DNA of 45,465 bases from an uncultured Gilliamella sp. (GCA_945291235.1 CALYQY010000004.1:1-45465), one strand, 5' to 3'. Positions 27,866-37,722 are shown, counted from the first letter of the stretch. Notes: generated from the letters alone by a model not told the origin. Numbers and translations are program-made.

Positions 27866-28825
27866 ATGTCTAAATTAATATTACATTCTTTATTATCGCT
27901 TAGTGTAACCCAAAAAGCATCCGATTTGCACCTATCTAGTGGCGAAGTGCCTTGTATGCGCATTAATGGACAACTGCAATTTTTGTCTGTTTCTCAACTA
28001 TCAGCACAAGTTTTGGAAATAGAATTATTTAAATTACTCAATGATTCCCAGAAAAATCGATTACAACAAAATGGTCAAATTGATATCGCTTATCATCCCG
28101 CAGAAATAGGGCGATTTCGAGTAAATATATTTTATCAAATGCGAGGTATTTCAGCTGTCTTTCGTGTCATCAATCACCAAATTCCAAGTTTACAAGAAAT
28201 TAATGCCCCCAAAATTCTACCTGCATTAACACAAACTCAAAGCGGGATTATTTTAGTTACCGGTGCAACTGGTAGCGGTAAATCAACAACGCTGGCGTCA
28301 TTGATACAATATATCAATTTGACAGCAACTAAACATGTTATTACTTTAGAAGACCCGATAGAATTTATTTATCAAAATAATAAATCGCTTATTCAACAAC
28401 GCGAGATTTCTGATTTTGGCTCGGCAATTGATAGTATTTTAAGACAAGATCCCGATATTATCATGCTTGGCGAATTACGGCATAAACAATCTATTCAAGC
28501 TGCGTTAACCGCTGCTGAGACAGGACATCTTGTCTTTGCAACTTTACATACAAGCTCTGCAATTAAAAGTATCAACCGAATTATTGATGTCTTTGAAAAT
28601 CATTCACATAATTTTATACGAGCACAATTATCGACAAGTTTAAAAGCGATTATTACCCAAAAATTAGTCACAAATAACCGGCAGCGTAAAGCGTTATTTG
28701 AAGTTTTGATTAATACGCCTGCGGTAAGCAACCTTATCAACGAAGGCAAAACTAAACAAATACTTTCATTAATGCAAACGGGTCAACAATATGGTATGCA
28801 AATAATGCAAAATGATGATTTGTAA
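27866..28825 (+). CDS. PilT/YggR-like twitching ATPase, short C-terminus
   Basis: This 319-residue protein belongs to the PilT branch of type II/IV secretion ATPases, which power pilus retraction. It has the N-terminal ASDLHLSSG motif, Walker A GATGSGKST (133-141), the Asp box ITLEDPIE, Walker B-like PDIIMLGELR and the His box TGHLVFATLHT. It ends at GMQIMQNDDL, about 20-30 residues before the usual PilT end, so the last helix is missing or shortened. E. coli YggR, in the same place beside yggS, is also short. No pilin or PilU gene is present nearby. With comEC interrupted, a role in DNA uptake is doubtful in this strain. Confidence 0.9.
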   Translation: MSKLILHSLLSLSVTQKASDLHLSSGEVPCMRINGQLQFLSVSQLSAQVLEIELFKLLNDSQKNRLQQNGQIDIAYHPAEIGRFRVNIFYQMRGISAVFRVINHQIPSLQEINAPKILPALTQTQSGIILVTGATGSGKSTTLASLIQYINLTATKHVITLEDPIEFIYQNNKSLIQQREISDFGSAIDSILRQDPDIIMLGELRHKQSIQAALTAAETGHLVFATLHTSSAIKSINRIIDVFENHSHNFIRAQLSTSLKAIITQKLVTNNRQRKALFEVLINTPAVSNLINEGKTKQILSLMQTGQQYGMQIMQNDDL

Positions 28826-28948
28826 TGATCAGTAACACAATAAAATTATCATTATATTAAAATAAAAAATGATTGGATAAAATTTAAAGTTTTCTAAAAA
28901 AATAAATTATACTAGTGTTAAAAAGTTCAAATGAAAAAGGGGTAAATA

Positions 28949-29758
28949 ATGGAACAACGCATTGGTTTAATTGGTTTAGGTAATATGGGTAATGCTATTT
29001 TACAAGGTATTTTATCAAGTAAAATTGTATCAGGTAATCAAATCAATATTTATGATACCCATCCAGAAAAAGGGATTTCACTTAATCAATCTTATGGAAT
29101 TAATAATTTAGATTCAGCCAGAAATGTAGCAAAAGAATCGGATATGGTTATTGTGGCTGTTAAACCCAATGCTATTATTGATGTTTTAAATGATATCCAA
29201 AAAGAGTTAAAAAAAAGTACTATTGTTATTTCTATTGCAGCAGGGGTTAGTATAAAAACGATTGCAAAATGTGTGGGATATGAACAAAAAATTATAAGAG
29301 TCATGCCAAATACACCTGCCTTAGTCAATGCAGCAATGTGTTCAATCACGCCAAATACAGAAGTCACAGAAGAAGAATTAGCTACGGTTCAAACATTATT
29401 TAATTGTATTGGTGAAACTGAAATTGTACCTGAATATTTAATCGATGCTGTAGTCGGCGCAAGCGGATCCTCTCCTGCGTTTGTATTTATGTTTATTGAA
29501 GCTTTAGCTGATGGGGCAGTAAAAGGCGGTTTATCCAGAAAACAAGCCTATAAATTTGCCGCCCAAACAGTAATGGGATCTGCGAAGATGTTACTTGAAA
29601 CGGGTAAGCATCCTGGTGAATTAAAAGATATGGTATGTTCACCAGCCGGTACGACCATTGAAGGCGTGCAAATGCTTGAAGAAAAGGGATTCAGAGCGGC
29701 GGTTATTGATGCTGTTGAAGCAACAATAAATAAGTCTCAAAGCATGAGTGAAAAATAA
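28949..29758 (+). CDS. proC: Pyrroline-5-carboxylate reductase
   Basis: ProC reduces 1-pyrroline-5-carboxylate with NAD(P)H in the last step of proline synthesis. The 269-residue product begins with the Rossmann motif GLIGLGNMGNAILQG, has the VVAVKPNAI strand, the IIRVMPNTPALV block and the C-terminal dimer signature PGELKDMVCSPAGTTIEGVQMLEEKGFRAAVIDAV (cited in part: residues about 223-257). E. coli ProC is 269 residues. AAAAAGGGG precedes ATG 28949. It is a common neighbour of yggS in gammaproteobacteria, here after the PilT-like gene with a 123-base gap. Confidence 0.97.
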   Translation: MEQRIGLIGLGNMGNAILQGILSSKIVSGNQINIYDTHPEKGISLNQSYGINNLDSARNVAKESDMVIVAVKPNAIIDVLNDIQKELKKSTIVISIAAGVSIKTIAKCVGYEQKIIRVMPNTPALVNAAMCSITPNTEVTEEELATVQTLFNCIGETEIVPEYLIDAVVGASGSSPAFVFMFIEALADGAVKGGLSRKQAYKFAAQTVMGSAKMLLETGKHPGELKDMVCSPAGTTIEGVQMLEEKGFRAAVIDAVEATINKSQSMSEK

Positions 29759-30106
29759 CTTAGTCTCAAAATTTACATTTGGCAAAACTCTAAAATTAAT
29801 TAAAACAAAAAAATTAAATTAATTTAACTAATGAATGCAAGTTAGGTTTTGCCTATTAAATAAATTTGTAAAACTTTACAAACAACACTTGCATTAACAA
29901 TTAATATATGAGTTAATAGTTTACAGCATATAACGTGCAGATTTATTTAGTGACATCTTGATTTAAGCAGTTTGTAGTTTACTTTCTATTTACATTAGTA
30001 TTAGTTCTCTTCAGCTTTCACGTTTCAGTGTTTATAAGTAGTCCAAGTTTTATGTTTTTTTTAAATTAGCCTTGTTGGCTATAAATTATTTTATAGGAAG
30101 ATTATT
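29759..30106 (+). promoter_or_regulatory. 348-base proC-csp gap with several inverted repeats
   Basis: No gene is seen. The stretch holds three inverted repeats: GGCAAAACTCTAA (29781-29793) with TTAGGTTTTGCC (29842-29853), AATGCAAGT (29834-29842) with ACTTGCATT (29887-29895), and TTTGTAAA (29865-29872) with TTTACAAA (29875-29882). The first two overlap at base 29842, so the long-range pairings partly compete. Cold-shock genes of this family commonly have long structured leaders, and the last 100-200 bases here probably form that leader. The promoter was not identified. AGGAAG lies at 30096-30101 before ATG 30107. Confidence 0.45.
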
Positions 30107-30316
30107 ATGTCTAAGAAAACTGGTCAAGTTAAGTGGTTCAACGAAAGTAAAGGTTATGGTTTCATTTCTCCTGCTGATGGTAGTAAAGATGTATTTGTAC
30201 ATTTTTCTGCAATCTCTGGTGAAGGTTTTAAAACTTTAGGTGAAGGTCAACAGGTTGAATTTTCAATTCAAGACAGTGAACGTGGCCCAGCTGCAGCAGA
30301 TGTTGTTGTAATGTAA
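30107..30316 (+). CDS. Cold-shock protein, CspA family
   Basis: This 69-residue single-domain OB-fold protein binds RNA and single-stranded DNA and melts RNA secondary structure. The RNP1 motif KGYGFISP and RNP2 motif VFVHFSAI are intact, and the sequence [19 protein letters not shown] is closest to the CspC/CspE type, which is often expressed at normal temperature. The assignment to one named paralogue is not possible from sequence inspection alone. The long AT-rich leader upstream with inverted repeats suggests post-transcriptional control. A hairpin follows the stop codon. Confidence 0.95.
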   Translation: MSKKTGQVKWFNESKGYGFISPADGSKDVFVHFSAISGEGFKTLGEGQQVEFSIQDSERGPAAADVVVM

Positions 30317-30339
30317 TTCTGCACCCATCTTTATATTTT

Positions 30340-30369
30340 ATCAGCATATTATAAATATGCTGATAATTT
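30340..30369 (+). terminator. Hairpin after the cold-shock gene
   Basis: ATCAGCATAT (30340-30349) pairs exactly with ATATGCTGAT (30355-30364) around TATAA, 24 bases after the stop. Only a short AATTTCC follows, so the T-tract is weak. Confidence 0.6.
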
Positions 30370-30499
30370 CCTACATCCTATAAAATATTTTATTTGCTTT
30401 TCCAAAATCTCTAATGTATTATTTTTTGCGATATTAGATGTGATAAATATACTAATATTATCAAAAAGATATTTTTTAAATCGAAAGGAAGAGTAAATA

Positions 30500-30781
30500 A
30501 TGAAAAAAATACTAGTTTCAGCTGTACTTTTAAGTCTATCTTCAGCTGCGATGGCTGATTTATCTGATAGTTGTAAAACTTATTTTGAAAAAGTGGATAA
30601 ATTAGTTGAATCTTTACCTAAAGATGCAGCAACAAAACAGCAAACTGATATGATGAAACAAAATTTAGAAGCAGGTAAAAAACAAGTTGCTGCTATGTCT
30701 TCAAGTGATCAAGAAACAGGTTGTAAACAAGGCTTAGATGCACTCAAACAATTAGAATCTCTTTATCCTGCTTTAAAATAA
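30500..30781 (+). CDS. Small exported protein with two cysteines, function unknown
   Basis: This 93-residue protein starts with a clear Sec signal peptide (MKKILVSAVLLSLSSAAMA, cleavage likely after residue 19), leaving a mature domain of about 74 residues. That domain is helical in character, rich in Lys, Gln, Ala and Asp, with two Cys (Cys25 and Cys74) that could form a disulfide in the periplasm. It recalls small periplasmic proteins of the DUF5339 kind known in Pasteurellaceae, but I cannot confirm this. AAAGGAAGAG precedes ATG 30500. It sits alone between the cold-shock gene and a convergent nuclease gene; a 24-base gap separates the two stops. Confidence 0.75.
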   Translation: MKKILVSAVLLSLSSAAMADLSDSCKTYFEKVDKLVESLPKDAATKQQTDMMKQNLEAGKKQVAAMSSSDQETGCKQGLDALKQLESLYPALK

Positions 30782-30805
30782 ATTAATAAATTCTTGATGA
30801 AAAAT

Positions 30806-31291
30806 CTATTTCTGATTTAAGCGTCGGAATTTCCATGGGGCTATTGGATTTTTATCTTTCCATAGTCCCTTTCTATTTTGTTTAGCTTGCGATTCAAGGG
30901 CTATTAATTGTTTATTTTTAGCCACACCTTTATAGCGATATACCCAAGCATATCCACTTGCAACCATTTTCTGATTGATATTAATGCCATTATAAAAAAC
31001 GGTTCCTAATGTTCTGTTATAAATATCTTTGTTACTTTCTTTAATATAAACAGATTTTCCTGCGATGAGTGAAGCTAGGTATTTTCTAGATGCATTACCG
31101 TAGGCTTGTTTGCTTTCTGGTGCATCGATATCAACTAAACGGATTCGGATTTTTTGTTTCACAGGGGTTAATACATCAATTGTGTCACCATCTATTACTT
31201 TAACGACTTTTCCACTGAAATTAGCATAGGCAACGGTATTGAAAAAACAAGATAAAATAAAAACAACAACAAAACGATTAAGTAAACTCAT
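30806..31291 (-). CDS. Thermonuclease-family (SNase-like) secreted nuclease
   Basis: This 161-residue protein has a signal peptide (about 1-23) and a staphylococcal-nuclease-like OB-fold domain. The catalytic set is in place: Arg51 and Glu59 in IRIRLVDIDAPES, Arg93 in YNRTLGTVF, and the Ca2+-binding Asp pair in VIDGDTIDV (34-36). It should cut DNA or RNA in the periplasm or outside the cell with Ca2+. The C-terminal QAKQNRKGLWKDKNPIAPWKFR segment is standard for bacterial SNase-like proteins. No neighbour suggests a specific use; nutrient salvage and DNA degradation are both possible. Confidence 0.93.
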   Translation of the reverse strand: MSLLNRFVVVFILSCFFNTVAYANFSGKVVKVIDGDTIDVLTPVKQKIRIRLVDIDAPESKQAYGNASRKYLASLIAGKSVYIKESNKDIYNRTLGTVFYNGININQKMVASGYAWVYRYKGVAKNKQLIALESQAKQNRKGLWKDKNPIAPWKFRRLNQK

Positions 31292-31484
31292 GATTAATAA
31301 AGACTATAAAAAAATTGCCACATTATACCTTGAATAGCAAAAAATACGAATGAAAAATCATTAACCTAAAGAAATTTGTATTCAATAGTTAATTTTTTAA
31401 GACAATAAAAACGGGCGAGAATATATTATTATACAAGGGATAAATGTATCATCAGAAACTGCTTGGATAATCGATATTCAAGGA

Positions 31485-31510
31485 AGCCTTACCGAATAAT
31501 GTGTAAGGCT
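31485..31510. terminator. Hairpin beyond fabA
   Basis: AGCCTTAC (31485-31492) pairs exactly with GTAAGGCT (31503-31510) around a 10-base loop, 18 bases past the fabA stop. On the minus strand no U-tract follows, so it may be an mRNA end-protecting or weak terminating structure. Confidence 0.4.
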
Positions 31511-31527
31511 AGTTAAAATCAAAAAAA

Positions 31528-32049
31528 TTAAAATTCGCTGGTATCTTTGAATAACCCAACTTTAAGATCGGTAGCTTCGTAAATCAATTTACCATCTACA
31601 TAAACTTCGCCATCACCGATTCCCATAATTAACTTGCGGTTAATCACACGTTTAAAATGGATTTTATAGGTAACTTTTTTGTTTTTAGGTAATATTTGAC
31701 CTTTTAATTTTAATTCTCCAACCCCAAGAGCTCGACCTTTACCCTTACCGCCAATCCAGCCAAGGTAAAATCCGACTAATTGCCATAAAGCATCAAGTCC
31801 AAGACAACCAGGCATGACAGGATCATTTTTAAAATGACATTTGAAAAACCACAAATCTGGATTGATATCAAGTTCCGCTTCCACATAACCTTTATTAAAG
31901 TTTCCACCTTCTTCATTCATTTCGATAACACGGTCCATCATAAGCATTAAATCTGATGGTAAAGGCGGTCCGTCATGACCAAAAAGTTCACTATTTCCTG
32001 ATTTAATCAGATCTGCTTTATCGTACGAAGATTTACGTTCAAATGTCAT
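31528..32049 (-). CDS. fabA: 3-hydroxydecanoyl-ACP dehydratase/isomerase
   Basis: FabA dehydrates 3-hydroxyacyl-ACP and isomerises trans-2-decenoyl-ACP to cis-3-decenoyl-ACP, the branch point for unsaturated fatty acids. The 173-residue protein has the active-site His72 in [17 protein letters not shown] and Asp86 in [17 protein letters not shown]. coli FabA is 172 residues. It lies downstream of the Lon-like gene in the same direction, as in enterics, with 152 bases between them that likely hold its promoter. I could not recognise a FabR or FadR operator in that gap. Confidence 0.97.
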   Translation of the reverse strand: MTFERKSSYDKADLIKSGNSELFGHDGPPLPSDLMLMMDRVIEMNEEGGNFNKGYVEAELDINPDLWFFKCHFKNDPVMPGCLGLDALWQLVGFYLGWIGGKGKGRALGVGELKLKGQILPKNKKVTYKIHFKRVINRKLIMGIGDGEVYVDGKLIYEATDLKVGLFKDTSEF

Positions 32050-32201
32050 AAAAAAACCTTTTATTTTCTGTCATTACTTACATGATTATAAAAATAATTA
32101 TTCAATAAAATATTATGAATAACCAATACTGTAAAATCCTTTGCCGCTTACTAAAATGTTACATCTCAACCAAATTCGGCTTTCAAGTTTATTGGGTATT
32201 A

Positions 32202-33974
32202 CTATTTTTTGCAATATCTTTGCCATTTTGCAAACCAACCATCTTGTTTTTTATCTTGTAATAGCATAGTTTGCATACGTGCATAAATAAGCTTATAAAG
32301 ACTAATTGCATTATCATCTTTATAAGGAATTCCTGTTAATAAATAAAGTGCATCCGCAATATGTTCAACAGTCCAAATAGAAAACTTTTCTTGAGCTATT
32401 GCTTCATTCACATTATCACTCAAGCACAAATGGCGTTGATTAGATGCGGGAATAATAACGCCTTGCTGACCGGTTAACCCCTGATGCTGACAAACAGTAA
32501 AAAAGCCTTCAATTTTTTCGTTGATACCACCAATTGATTGTACATGACCAAACTGATCTACCGATCCGGTAACAGCTAATTGTTGATCGATAGGCTGACC
32601 TGAAAGCGCACTAATAATTGCACATAACCCAGCAAGCGATGCGCTGTCTCCGTCAATTTCATTATAAGATTGTTCAAATACTAAAGAGGTTGAAAAAGGT
32701 AATTGATGATTAATAGCAAATTCTGACATAATAAAAGCCTGCATGATCATCATACCTTTAGAATGAATATTTCCTGCAAGTTCAGTTTTGCGCTCGATAT
32801 CAATTAACTCACCGTCTCCAAAATGAACAAGGCAACTTAAACGCGTTGGCTCACCAATCGCTAAAGGATAGCCTGGATATTCAACAACAGATAAACCATT
32901 AATTTGACCAACAACCTGATCTTGAGTATTAATCATGATCTGTTTATTAAAAAACTCTTCATGAAATCGTTTTTTAAGATAATCTTCACGCCATAATTTA
33001 TTTTTAGTCGATGAAGCCACTGATAACTCATCAATAACCTCATTTTTGGCATAATAACTAGCATTAACTAATAAACCATGAACCCAATCAATCGCAAGGG
33101 GAAGATAAAACTGATCGCCTGTAAAACGCACCGCTTCTTGATATATTTTGTTATAGGCGGATGGTGCAATACTTGGCAAATGAAATTTATCAGCAATGAA
33201 TTGTAAATAATCTAGCCACGTAGTGAGCTTGTCAGATGAGGTAATCTGCAATTCATTTTCAAATTCAGCATAGATAGACGTATTGTAAAATTCTGGATCA
33301 AAATCCTGTAATTCAGCTAAACTTAGCCGATCGCCAACCAATATAATTCTTAAATCCAGTGGCATTGAAGGAATAGATAACGGCAATGGATGCGATTCAT
33401 CAGCTGAAAACCAGTCGAATTCCTGTTTAAATACCATCTGCTTTAATTTAATCAATAAAGTAGGTTGGCTTAATAAAGATCGTAAACCTAAAATTAAAAC
33501 CCCACCATTAGCCTGATGCACTAAACCTGGATCGAGTTTAATTGGGCTATTCTCTGGTTGTCGAACACAACCAAATAATTTCTCGCCATCAACATAACTT
33601 GATGCTAAACAATCATCTAAAATGGCAAAGTTATCCTGCTTGCTTTTGGCCTCAGTCAAAGTGACTTTATTATCATTAATAAAATAGCTGTAACCCAACG
33701 CTGAAGAGGACGCATGTAATTTAACTGCTTGTTTTAACAAATCAAAAAATAGTTCACTTTCTGACGCTTTCAGTAACATAAAACGAGGGTGATAACTTGC
33801 TCTTTTACTCGGGCATAACATGGATAATGCAGACGAAATCCGAGGTTGCCAAGAAAGAATATTGTTTGACTTTTCTATCACAGATTCAGTTTCTGCTTTA
33901 CTAGGGTTAACAAGCGCACTAATCTGAGACAAATCAGGTTGGATTTGATGTATTTTAAGTTGTGAGATAGCCAA
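32202..33974 (-). CDS. ycbZ: Lon-like ATP-dependent protease (YcbZ/LonH type)
   Basis: This 590-residue protein belongs to the Lon-related S16 family that lies next to fabA (YcbZ, 586 residues in E. coli). The N-terminal half is a degenerate AAA-like region with VHQANGGVLILGLRSLL in the place of Walker B and no standard Walker A that I can see. The C-terminal half is the protease domain, with the catalytic Ser in EIDGDSASLAGLCAIISAL and the Lys in IGGINEKIEGFF. It probably degrades a small set of proteins; the substrates are unknown. It diverges from the yejM-like gene, with 188 bases between the starts. Confidence 0.93.
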   Translation of the reverse strand: MAISQLKIHQIQPDLSQISALVNPSKAETESVIEKSNNILSWQPRISSALSMLCPSKRASYHPRFMLLKASESELFFDLLKQAVKLHASSSALGYSYFINDNKVTLTEAKSKQDNFAILDDCLASSYVDGEKLFGCVRQPENSPIKLDPGLVHQANGGVLILGLRSLLSQPTLLIKLKQMVFKQEFDWFSADESHPLPLSIPSMPLDLRIILVGDRLSLAELQDFDPEFYNTSIYAEFENELQITSSDKLTTWLDYLQFIADKFHLPSIAPSAYNKIYQEAVRFTGDQFYLPLAIDWVHGLLVNASYYAKNEVIDELSVASSTKNKLWREDYLKKRFHEEFFNKQIMINTQDQVVGQINGLSVVEYPGYPLAIGEPTRLSCLVHFGDGELIDIERKTELAGNIHSKGMMIMQAFIMSEFAINHQLPFSTSLVFEQSYNEIDGDSASLAGLCAIISALSGQPIDQQLAVTGSVDQFGHVQSIGGINEKIEGFFTVCQHQGLTGQQGVIIPASNQRHLCLSDNVNEAIAQEKFSIWTVEHIADALYLLTGIPYKDDNAISLYKLIYARMQTMLLQDKKQDGWFAKWQRYCKK

Positions 33975-34162
33975 AATTATTATCTTTGTTGTTAGCGAAT
34001 TTAATCCTTAAATTATAACAAGTATCGATTATAACGCCAAGATCATACCAAAATCTTTATGCTAACAAATAAAAAAATTACAGAAAGATTTTTCAAAATC
34101 AGGTAAACTGTAAAGTATCTTACAGTAAATATTTTTCATTACTATCGTTACCAATAATAAAT

Positions 34163-35935
34163 ATGCTCAAACTCAAAAATAATCATATCAAAGATACCCA
34201 ATCCTCACAAATTGTAAGCTGGGGACACTGGTTTACATTATTTAATATTTTTGTTGTTATATCTTTGGGTAGCCAATATTTAATCATTGCAGACTGGCCA
34301 AGAACATTTATGGGGCGGTTTTATGCAATCATTAGTGCAATTGGGCATTTTAGCTTTTTAACGTTTATAATCTACCTCATATTACTTTTTCCATTAAGCT
34401 TTTTTATTCACTCAGCGCGTTGGCATCGAATATTAGCAACCATAATTGCCACATTAGGAATCGCCTTACTTTTAGTTGATATTGATATCTTCTCGCATTT
34501 TAGAATGCACTTAAATTTATCCATATGGCAGTTATTTACAGCGCAAAACGCCACTTTTTTAAGTAGTGCGTTTATAATCATTCCATTTATTTTATTAATT
34601 GAAATATTATTTGCATTATGGAGTTGGAAAAAATTACGCAGCTTAAATAAGCGTAAACGTTATGCAAAACCAGTCGTGGTTATATTTATTCTTTGTTTTG
34701 TCTTTTCGCATCTGATTCATATTTGGGCCGACGCAAATTTTTATCGCCCAATAACCATGCAACGTTCAAGCTTACCATTATCCTATCCATTGACCGCAAG
34801 ACATTTCCTTGAACGATATGGATTTATGCCAGAAAATGATTACCGAACTCGGGTCAGCCAAGAAGGTAATCCTTTTGCTATTGCTATAGAATATCCTCTT
34901 GCACGGCTGAGTTATGATGAAAAACAAGCAACCCAAAATATACTAATGATAGTTATTGACGGATGGAATAGTCGTTTATTAAACGACAACATGCCATGGT
35001 TAAATGAATTTGCGAAAGAAAACCTTAAATTTACGGATCATTACTCTGCAAGTAACCAAACAAATATTAATAAATTTTCATTATTTTATGGACTCGATCC
35101 CAACTATTACAACAGCATATTAGCGGGTCATAAACCTTCAGTACTATTTGATGCTATTAATTATCGTCATTACAACTTAGGGATGTTTTCGTACGATGGA
35201 TTTGATGAACCATTGTATCGATATGCATTGCTATCCAATTTTTCAATACCGCCGGCAAAAAAAATGACTAATAAACAGGTTACTGATAATTGGATGGCGT
35301 GGCATGATGAACAAAATAAATTAGAAAATCATGCACCACTATTTTCACTGGTACAATACTCACTCGGTGTAAAACATAAAAATATACCGCTAAAAGAACT
35401 TGAAACAGAAGCAAGAAAATTAGATCAATATCTTGAATCATTAATAGCGTATTTAAGACTAACCAATACCTACGAAAACACCGTAATTGTCATTACCGGA
35501 ACCAATGACATCACTATAAAAGAAGCGAAAAAAACAGCGATACGTAATGACGACATTAATTACAGCCGAGAATCACTTAATGTGCCACTGATTATCTCAT
35601 GGCCAAATAAAGAACCCGCTCAAATCAGCCGACTAACATCGCAAACTGATATTATGCGCACCTTAATGCAAGATGTGCTTTATGTTAACACCTCACCACA
35701 TTTATATAATCAAGGTGAAAACTTATTTAACAGCAAGCCACGGCAATGGATAGTGGCGGGGAACGAAAAAGAAATCGCTGCACTATACAATGATAAAACA
35801 ATTGTTTTAGATGGATTTGGACGATCTAAAATTTACGATATCAATAATACATTACAAAAAGAAGAAAAAATAAGTCTTCCTATATTTTTACAAATTGTCA
35901 CGGCAAACCGTCGATTTATGGTGGTGTCCAATTAA
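34163..35935 (+). CDS. yejM: YejM/PbgA/LapC-type inner-membrane LPS regulator
   Basis: This 590-residue protein matches E. coli YejM (586 residues). YejM senses LPS at the inner membrane and controls LpxC breakdown through LapB and FtsH. Residues 1-200 contain five membrane helices with the conserved start SWGHWFTLFNI, the IADWPRTFMGR turn and the IWADANFYRPITMQR segment that includes the basic lipid A-binding linker. Residues about 258-590 form the periplasmic sulfatase-like domain (MIVIDGWNSRLL, LFYGLDPNYY, NVPLIISWP), with the metal-site Thr/Ser nucleophile not conserved, as in E. coli. It is single-gene and divergent from the Lon-like gene. In this window it complements lpxK and kdsB as a lipid A/LPS gene. 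Confidence 0.95.
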   Translation: MLKLKNNHIKDTQSSQIVSWGHWFTLFNIFVVISLGSQYLIIADWPRTFMGRFYAIISAIGHFSFLTFIIYLILLFPLSFFIHSARWHRILATIIATLGIALLLVDIDIFSHFRMHLNLSIWQLFTAQNATFLSSAFIIIPFILLIEILFALWSWKKLRSLNKRKRYAKPVVVIFILCFVFSHLIHIWADANFYRPITMQRSSLPLSYPLTARHFLERYGFMPENDYRTRVSQEGNPFAIAIEYPLARLSYDEKQATQNILMIVIDGWNSRLLNDNMPWLNEFAKENLKFTDHYSASNQTNINKFSLFYGLDPNYYNSILAGHKPSVLFDAINYRHYNLGMFSYDGFDEPLYRYALLSNFSIPPAKKMTNKQVTDNWMAWHDEQNKLENHAPLFSLVQYSLGVKHKNIPLKELETEARKLDQYLESLIAYLRLTNTYENTVIVITGTNDITIKEAKKTAIRNDDINYSRESLNVPLIISWPNKEPAQISRLTSQTDIMRTLMQDVLYVNTSPHLYNQGENLFNSKPRQWIVAGNEKEIAALYNDKTIVLDGFGRSKIYDINNTLQKEEKISLPIFLQIVTANRRFMVVSN

Positions 35936-36140
35936 AATTTGTTTACTTTATATAGGTAAGAATTGAGACTTGATTTTAATTTTGTTGAGTTTCAAAAAAG
36001 TAATCTTGGTTATAAAAAGAATAAACCATTTTTCGGTTAGCATAATATACATTTTGTCAATGTTTTCTATACACATAGGGATAAACTATTCAACCTGTAT
36101 TATTAAATATCTATCCCTTGTCTTTTGAAAATACTTCCCA

Positions 36141-36740
36141 TCAACATTTATCAACAAAATATTTCATCACCCGATTATCGTTAGATAGCTCGGGATGAAA
36201 TGAGCAGACTAAAATATTATCTTGTTCTGCCATTACACAGTGATCATCAATAAATGCCAGTTGTTTTACTGGGTTACCTGCATGGATGATATAAGGAGCA
36301 CGGATAAAGATGGCTGGAATGTGCTTGCCAATTGACGCTATATCTAAAAAGGTTTCAAAACTTGCTACTTGCCGACCAAACCCGTTGCGTTCAACGGTAA
36401 TATCCATTAATTCAAGAAGTTCAACTTCATGATGAGTGGTTGTCATACCACAAAGAACTAAGCCGGCACAGGTGCCTAAAATACCTTTGCCTTGACGGGC
36501 AAATTCTTTAATGGGGTCAAATAGTCCATTTTGTTTAATTAGTCGGCTAATTGCGGTAGATTCCCCGCCTGGAATAATTAAACCATCTAACCCCGCTAAA
36601 TGGTCAGGTTTTTTTACTGTTACCGCAATCACATTTTCGATACTCAGCAACATGGTTATATGTTCACTAACTGCGCCTTGTAAGTTAAGCACGCCAATTT
36701 TTTTTAACCGTAAGGGTTTGAGTGATTGCATCGTTACCAT
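36141..36740 (-). CDS. pdxT: Pyridoxal 5'-phosphate synthase glutaminase subunit
   Basis: PdxT releases ammonia from glutamine and passes it to PdxS for direct PLP synthesis. The 199-residue class I glutaminase has [13 protein letters not shown], the oxyanion-hole IIPGGES motif, the nucleophile Cys91 in LGTCAGL, the ERNGFGRQ block and the His182/Glu184 pair in CSFHPELS. The reading frame overlaps the end of pdxS by 7 bases. The first ATG (36740) directly abuts a GAGG Shine-Dalgarno; the ATG at 36731 (start [11 protein letters not shown]), 9 bases further on, is better spaced and may be the real start. Both genes are on the minus strand and form an operon. Confidence 0.96.
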   Translation of the reverse strand: MVTMQSLKPLRLKKIGVLNLQGAVSEHITMLLSIENVIAVTVKKPDHLAGLDGLIIPGGESTAISRLIKQNGLFDPIKEFARQGKGILGTCAGLVLCGMTTTHHEVELLELMDITVERNGFGRQVASFETFLDIASIGKHIPAIFIRAPYIIHAGNPVKQLAFIDDHCVMAEQDNILVCSFHPELSNDNRVMKYFVDKC

Positions 36741-37624
36741 CCTCGTTCTTGCATTCTTTCGGATTCAGACAATTTACTGATCTCAATGCCTTTCATTGCC
36801 TCACCTAATCCTTTAGATAGTTCTGCTAAGCGTGGATAATCGTCATAGTATGTCGTTGCCTGTACAATCGCTTTTGCAAATTTTTCAGGATGTTGCGATT
36901 TAAAAATACCCGAGCCAACAAAAACGCCGTCTGCGCCAAGTTGCATCATCAAAGCTGCATCGGCTGGGGTTGCAATGCCTCCGGCAGCAAAGTTAACAAC
37001 AGGTAATTTACCCAACTGTTTGATTTGTATGACGAGTTCATAAGGCGCACCGATTTCTTTTGCCAATGTCATTAGTTCATCTTTAGATTTACTGTTTACT
37101 AATCGAATTTGTTCGTTCACTCTGCGCATATGGCGTACTGCTTCAACGATATTACCTGTCCCCGGTTCCCCTTTTGTGCGTAGCATGGATGCCCCTTCAC
37201 CTATACGACGTAGTGCTTCGCCTAAATCACGACAACCACAAACAAAAGGTACGGTAAATTCATCTTTGAGTAAATGGTACTGTTCATCGGCAGGTGTTAA
37301 TACTTCGCTTTCATCAATATAATCAATGCCCATTGATTCTAAAATACGGGCTTCAACAATATGACCAATGCGCGCTTTTGCCATAACAGGAATTGTAACC
37401 GCATTCATCACAGCTTCAACAATAGTTGGATCTGCCATTCGGGCAACACCGCCAGCAGCACGAATATCTGATGGAACCCGTTCTAGTGCCATAACTGCGA
37501 CAGCGCCAGCTTGTTCAGCGATTTTGGCTTGTTCTGCATTCACCACATCCATTATCACGCCACCTTTTTGCATTTGTGCCATACCCCGTTTTACGGTCTG
37601 TGTTCCGATAATTTTATTCATCAC
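36734..37624 (-). CDS. pdxS: Pyridoxal 5'-phosphate synthase lyase subunit
   Basis: PdxS makes PLP from ribose 5-phosphate (or ribulose 5-phosphate), glyceraldehyde 3-phosphate and ammonia supplied by PdxT; the complex is a dodecamer with 12 glutaminases. The 296-residue TIM-barrel protein has Asp26 (GGVIMDVVN), the Schiff-base Lys83 in [10 protein letters not shown], the [12 protein letters not shown] block, and [15 protein letters not shown] and [30 protein letters not shown] phosphate-binding segments (quoted in part). It is one of the most conserved bacterial proteins and the match is plain. This DXP-independent route is absent from enterics but present in Pasteurellaceae. A MocR-type regulator is divergent, 145 bases away. 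Confidence 0.97.
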   Translation of the reverse strand: MMNKIIGTQTVKRGMAQMQKGGVIMDVVNAEQAKIAEQAGAVAVMALERVPSDIRAAGGVARMADPTIVEAVMNAVTIPVMAKARIGHIVEARILESMGIDYIDESEVLTPADEQYHLLKDEFTVPFVCGCRDLGEALRRIGEGASMLRTKGEPGTGNIVEAVRHMRRVNEQIRLVNSKSKDELMTLAKEIGAPYELVIQIKQLGKLPVVNFAAGGIATPADAALMMQLGADGVFVGSGIFKSQHPEKFAKAIVQATTYYDDYPRLAELSKGLGEAMKGIEISKLSESERMQERGW

Positions 37625-37692
37625 GTCTCCTGTTTTAAATTAATTAATGCTTAGTTATATATTATTTAAAATTAACGATAGGTAAGATACAG

Positions 37693-37722
37693 CCAATTGG
37701 ACTATAATTAGGTCATCCAATT
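37693..37722. promoter_or_regulatory. Candidate operator between pdxS and the MocR regulator
   Basis: ATTGGA (37696-37701) and TCCAAT (37716-37721) form an inverted repeat with 14 bases between, and CCAATT occurs twice in direct orientation (37693-37698 and 37717-37722). A perfect TATAAT lies between them at 37703-37708. The element is in the 145-base gap between two divergent genes, the right place for a MocR/PdxR site, but binding is not shown. Confidence 0.4.
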
